A stretch of DNA of 7,680 bases. Origin: Bacillota bacterium (GTDB lineage Bacteria > Bacillota > Clostridia > Clostridiales > Clostridiaceae). Shown one piece after another: positions 5,705 through 7,680 of this stretch. Below the pieces are notes generated by a model. The model made no database searches, had not been told where the DNA came from, and saw nothing but the letters and a program-made list of their open reading frames with translations. Position 1 is the stretch's first letter; each line of letters opens with the position of its first letter. The position numbers and the translations under genes are program-made. Where the stretch lies: NCBI GenBank assembly GCA_023440105.1, contig JAEXSY010000385.1:1-7680 (forward strand), in the 5' to 3' direction.

Positions 5705-5725
5705 TATATTAGAGGAGGGATAAAT

Positions 5726-7120
5726 ATGAATCAAATTACAGCGGTAAAGAAAAATGCATGGGATACCTATGACGAGAGCACCATAAAAGAGGTTTTTAGC
5801 CTTTCAGAAAGGTATAAAGAATTTATATCTAAATGCAAGACTGAAAGGGAATGTGCTCTGGAGCTAGCTTCTCTTGCAGAAGCTAATGGCTTTTTGAATA
5901 TTATTGAGCTTATAAAGAAGGGGGAAAAGCTTAAGCCTGGTGATAAGGTGTATGCTATAAATAAGAGTAAGGGACTAGTGATGTTTGTTCTTGGTACCGA
6001 ATCATTTGAAAAGGGTTTGAAGATTTTAGGCTCACATATTGATTCACCGAGACTTGACTTAAAGCAGAATCCTTTATATGAAGAGGAAGAGCTGGCACTT
6101 TTAGAAACCCATTATTATGGTGGAATAAAAAAATATCAGTGGGTAGCTATACCATTAGCTATTCATGGAGTGGTAGTTAAGAAGGACGGAACTACTGTAA
6201 AGCTAGTTATAGGAGAAGATGAAAGTGATCCTGTTATAGGGGTTTCTGATTTATTAATACATTTATCTCAGGATCAACTAGAGAAAAAGGGAAACAAGGT
6301 TGTAGAAGGAGAGGATCTAAACATATTAGTAGGAAGTAGACCGATAAAGGATAAAGAGATAAAGGATAGGGTAAAATATGCTATATTAACCTCTTTAAAG
6401 GAAAAGTATGATTTTGTTGAGGAAGATTTTATTTCCGCAGAGCTTGAGGTCGTTCCTGCAGGAAAGGCAAGAGATTACGGTCTTGATAGAAGCATGGTAA
6501 TGGCATATGGTCAGGATGATAGAATTTGTGCATACACTTCCTTTGAGGCTATTATAAACAGTAAGCCTAGCAGACTTACCCAGGTTGCACTATTTGTTGA
6601 TAAGGAAGAGGTAGGGAGCATAGGTGCCACTGGTATGGAATCAAGATTCTTTGAAAATACTGTAGCAGAGGTAATGGACCTTGCAGGAGATTATAGCGAG
6701 CTTAAGCTGAGAAGAGCTCTTGCCAATTCTAAGATGCTCTCCTCTGATGTAAGTGCTGCCTATGACCCGAACTATCCTTCTGTTATGGAGAAAAAGAATG
6801 CAGCATTTTTTGGTAGAGGGCTAGTGTTTAATAAATACACAGGAGCTAGAGGAAAGAGTGGCTGTAATGATGCTAATGCTGAGTTTATGGCTGAAATAAG
6901 AGAGATTATGGACAGAAATGGCGTTACATGGCAGACCTCAGAGCTGGGAAAGGTTGATCAGGGCGGCGGAGGAACCATTGCATATATTCTTGCTCAATAC
7001 GGCATGGAAGTAATCGACTGTGGTGTTGCTCTTCAAAATATGCATGCCCCATGGGAGGTAGCTAGCAAGGCTGATATTTATGAAACCACTAAAGGCTACA
7101 AGGCATTTTTGCAGGATTAA
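5726..7120 (+). CDS. apeA: M18 family aminopeptidase (aminopeptidase I zinc metalloprotease)
   Basis: This is a cytosolic dinuclear-zinc aminopeptidase that removes N-terminal residues from peptides, probably in peptide turnover. The 464-residue length is normal for bacterial M18 enzymes. Family motifs appear in order: GSHIDSPRLDLK (metal-binding His104, Asp106 nearby), HYYGGIKKYQW (129-139), YGQDDRICAY with Asp264/265 as probable bridging metal ligand, DKEEVGSIGATG (292-303) with the catalytic Glu294/295 pair, SSDVSAAYDPN (Asp341 region), KYTGARGKSGCND, DQGGGGTIA (411-419), and HAPWEVASKADIYET with the final metal ligand His440. No residue expected for activity is missing. The ATG at 5726 is preceded by AGAGGAGGG, and nothing upstream is in frame. 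The gene is monocistronic, with its own promoter and terminator. The symbol follows clostridial usage. Substrate preference cannot be read from the sequence. Confidence 0.95.
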   Translation: MNQITAVKKNAWDTYDESTIKEVFSLSERYKEFISKCKTERECALELASLAEANGFLNIIELIKKGEKLKPGDKVYAINKSKGLVMFVLGTESFEKGLKILGSHIDSPRLDLKQNPLYEEEELALLETHYYGGIKKYQWVAIPLAIHGVVVKKDGTTVKLVIGEDESDPVIGVSDLLIHLSQDQLEKKGNKVVEGEDLNILVGSRPIKDKEIKDRVKYAILTSLKEKYDFVEEDFISAELEVVPAGKARDYGLDRSMVMAYGQDDRICAYTSFEAIINSKPSRLTQVALFVDKEEVGSIGATGMESRFFENTVAEVMDLAGDYSELKLRRALANSKMLSSDVSAAYDPNYPSVMEKKNAAFFGRGLVFNKYTGARGKSGCNDANAEFMAEIREIMDRNGVTWQTSELGKVDQGGGGTIAYILAQYGMEVIDCGVALQNMHAPWEVASKADIYETTKGYKAFLQD

Positions 7121-7135
7121 TAGATAAAAAGTTTA

Positions 7136-7187
7136 AAAACCAATAGGGAGCTTAATAAAAGGCTCACTATTGGTTTTGTTATTTTTG
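7136..7187. terminator. Bidirectional terminator between the aminopeptidase gene and the PHP remnant
   Basis: AAAACCAATAG (7136-7146) pairs with CTATTGGTTTT (7167-7177), with an inner GAGC/GCTC extension. On the plus strand GTTATTTTT follows. On the minus strand the hairpin is followed by TTTAAACTTTTT. The stop codon of the minus-strand PHP fragment (7179-7181) lies at its edge. Confidence 0.85.
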
Positions 7188-7595
7188 TAAGGCGTCCATA
7201 AAACTCTGAATATCAGGCTCAAGAGGGGAAATCTCTCCTAAGTACCCATGATTACTATCCTTTAATCCATGGAAGTCAGAACCACCGCAAATAAGAAGAT
7301 TATGCTTCTTTGCAAAAAGAGAGTATTCCTCAATAGCTTTAGGAGAATGGGAGGTATAATAAGCTTCTATACCATCAAAGCCCTTCAAAGCTATCTCTTT
7401 GTAGGAGTTTCTTTTGATAAGGATAGGATGGGCTAATACAACTATAGCATTAAACTTTTTAAGTGTAGCTATTCCATCCTCTATAGAAACATATTTATTG
7501 GGTACATAAGCAGGTGAATCCTTACCAATAAACTTAGAAAAGACCTCATCAAAGGGAACGTTAGCAGGTTTGTGTAAAACAAATCTACTAACGTT
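7179..7595 (-). pseudogene. PHP-domain phosphoesterase, C-terminal part only (probable remnant)
   Basis: About 138 residues match the second half of YciV/TrpH-type PHP phosphoesterases: VPFDEVFSKFIG, DSPAYVP, IVVLAHPILIKR (the HP metal motif), GFDGIEAYY, and CGGSDFHG (the final metal motif with Asp and His), followed by the usual GxLGE-like end. Full-length members have about 270-290 residues and begin with an HxH motif (LHxHT). That half is absent. The frame is open to the window edge, but upstream of 7595 it reads as hydrophobic, aromatic-rich sequence unlike the family, and neither of the two other minus-strand frames reads like the missing half. There is no ATG; the only near-start is an internal TTG at 7388. 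The homology ends at a long inverted repeat, and a plus-strand gene starts 72 bases beyond. A 5'-truncated remnant is the best reading, unless the gene continues past 7680. Confidence 0.65.
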
Positions 7596-7601
7596 CTTTT
7601 T
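7557..7601 (+). terminator. Long imperfect inverted repeat with T run on the plus strand
   Basis: The arms 7557-7573 and 7579-7595 pair over 17 positions, with one C/A mismatch and one G-T pair, around the loop GTAAA. CTTTTT follows on the plus strand, the form of an intrinsic terminator. No plus-strand gene lies between the aminopeptidase terminator and this hairpin, so it may be an attenuator ahead of the gene at 7667 or a scar left at the PHP truncation point. Confidence 0.55.
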
Positions 7602-7666
7602 ATGTATAGTGAGCTGGAAAAATAGGAAATAATAACTATAAGAAAAAAGTAAAGGAGTAAGAGCAT

Positions 7667-7680
7667 ATGCCTGAATTGAA
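7667..7680 (+). CDS. 5' end of a plus-strand gene, product not identifiable
   Basis: The ATG at 7667 is preceded by AAAGGAG (7651-7657) with a 9-base spacer, an excellent ribosome binding site. Only M-P-E-L and part of the next codon (AA) are visible. The fifth residue is Lys or Asn, so it is not the MPELPE start of formamidopyrimidine-DNA glycosylase. The function is unknown from this window. Confidence 0.5.

Noticed and set aside
7481..7666. Minus-strand 61-codon hydrophobic ORF overlapping the PHP remnant
   Set aside because: It is in a different frame from the PHP motifs, and its Leu/Phe/Tyr-rich product is typical of A+T-rich out-of-frame sequence.
7667..7680. mutM (formamidopyrimidine-DNA glycosylase) start from the residues MPEL
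   Set aside because: MutM reads MPELPE, whereas here the fifth codon begins AA and must encode Lys or Asn.

Overview
The window is about 70% A+T with strong AGGAGG-type ribosome binding sites. It carries Firmicutes-specific genes (hprK, ynzC/DUF896, a DUF1292 gene, a Spo0E-like phosphatase, a 6S RNA), and their sequences read most like Clostridium or a close relative. It looks like a chromosomal segment. No transposase, integrase or CRISPR array is visible.

Layout. (1) Positions 1-2870, minus strand: a promoter, then an sORF for a 26-residue peptide that is almost entirely a Sec signal peptide, then a 686-residue seven-to-eight-TM permease of the bacteriocin-associated/DUF1430 type, then its ABC ATPase, cut by the left edge. 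This is the lactococcin-972 operon layout with a tiny peptide where the bacteriocin normally sits. (2) Positions 2863-3721, plus strand: divergent promoters sharing -35 sequence, a second tandem promoter, a leader hairpin, a DUF1292 gene and an unrecognised very acidic protein. (3) Positions 3728-3981: a 6S RNA gene with its own promoter and a strong terminator. (4) Positions 3983-4225, minus strand: a small Spo0E-like phosphatase gene, convergent with the 6S gene. (5) Positions 4538-5671, plus strand: ynzC (DUF896) and hprK as an operon ending in a perfect terminator. hprK has no ATG, GTG or TTG at its conserved N-terminus and appears to start at ATA. (6) Positions 5674-7187: an M18 aminopeptidase with its own promoter and terminator. 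(7) Positions 7179-7595, minus strand: the C-terminal part of a PHP-domain phosphoesterase without its N-terminal metal motif, ending at a long inverted repeat. A new plus-strand gene starts at 7667.

How the genes fit together. hprK (carbon catabolite repression), 6S RNA (RNA polymerase sequestration in slow growth) and Spo0E (damping of the sporulation phosphorelay) are separate growth-state regulators that happen to be neighbours. The left operon is a self-contained peptide/transporter system and the least ordinary part of the window. The two points most worth following up are the signal-peptide-like sORF ahead of the permease/ATPase pair and the ATA start of hprK.
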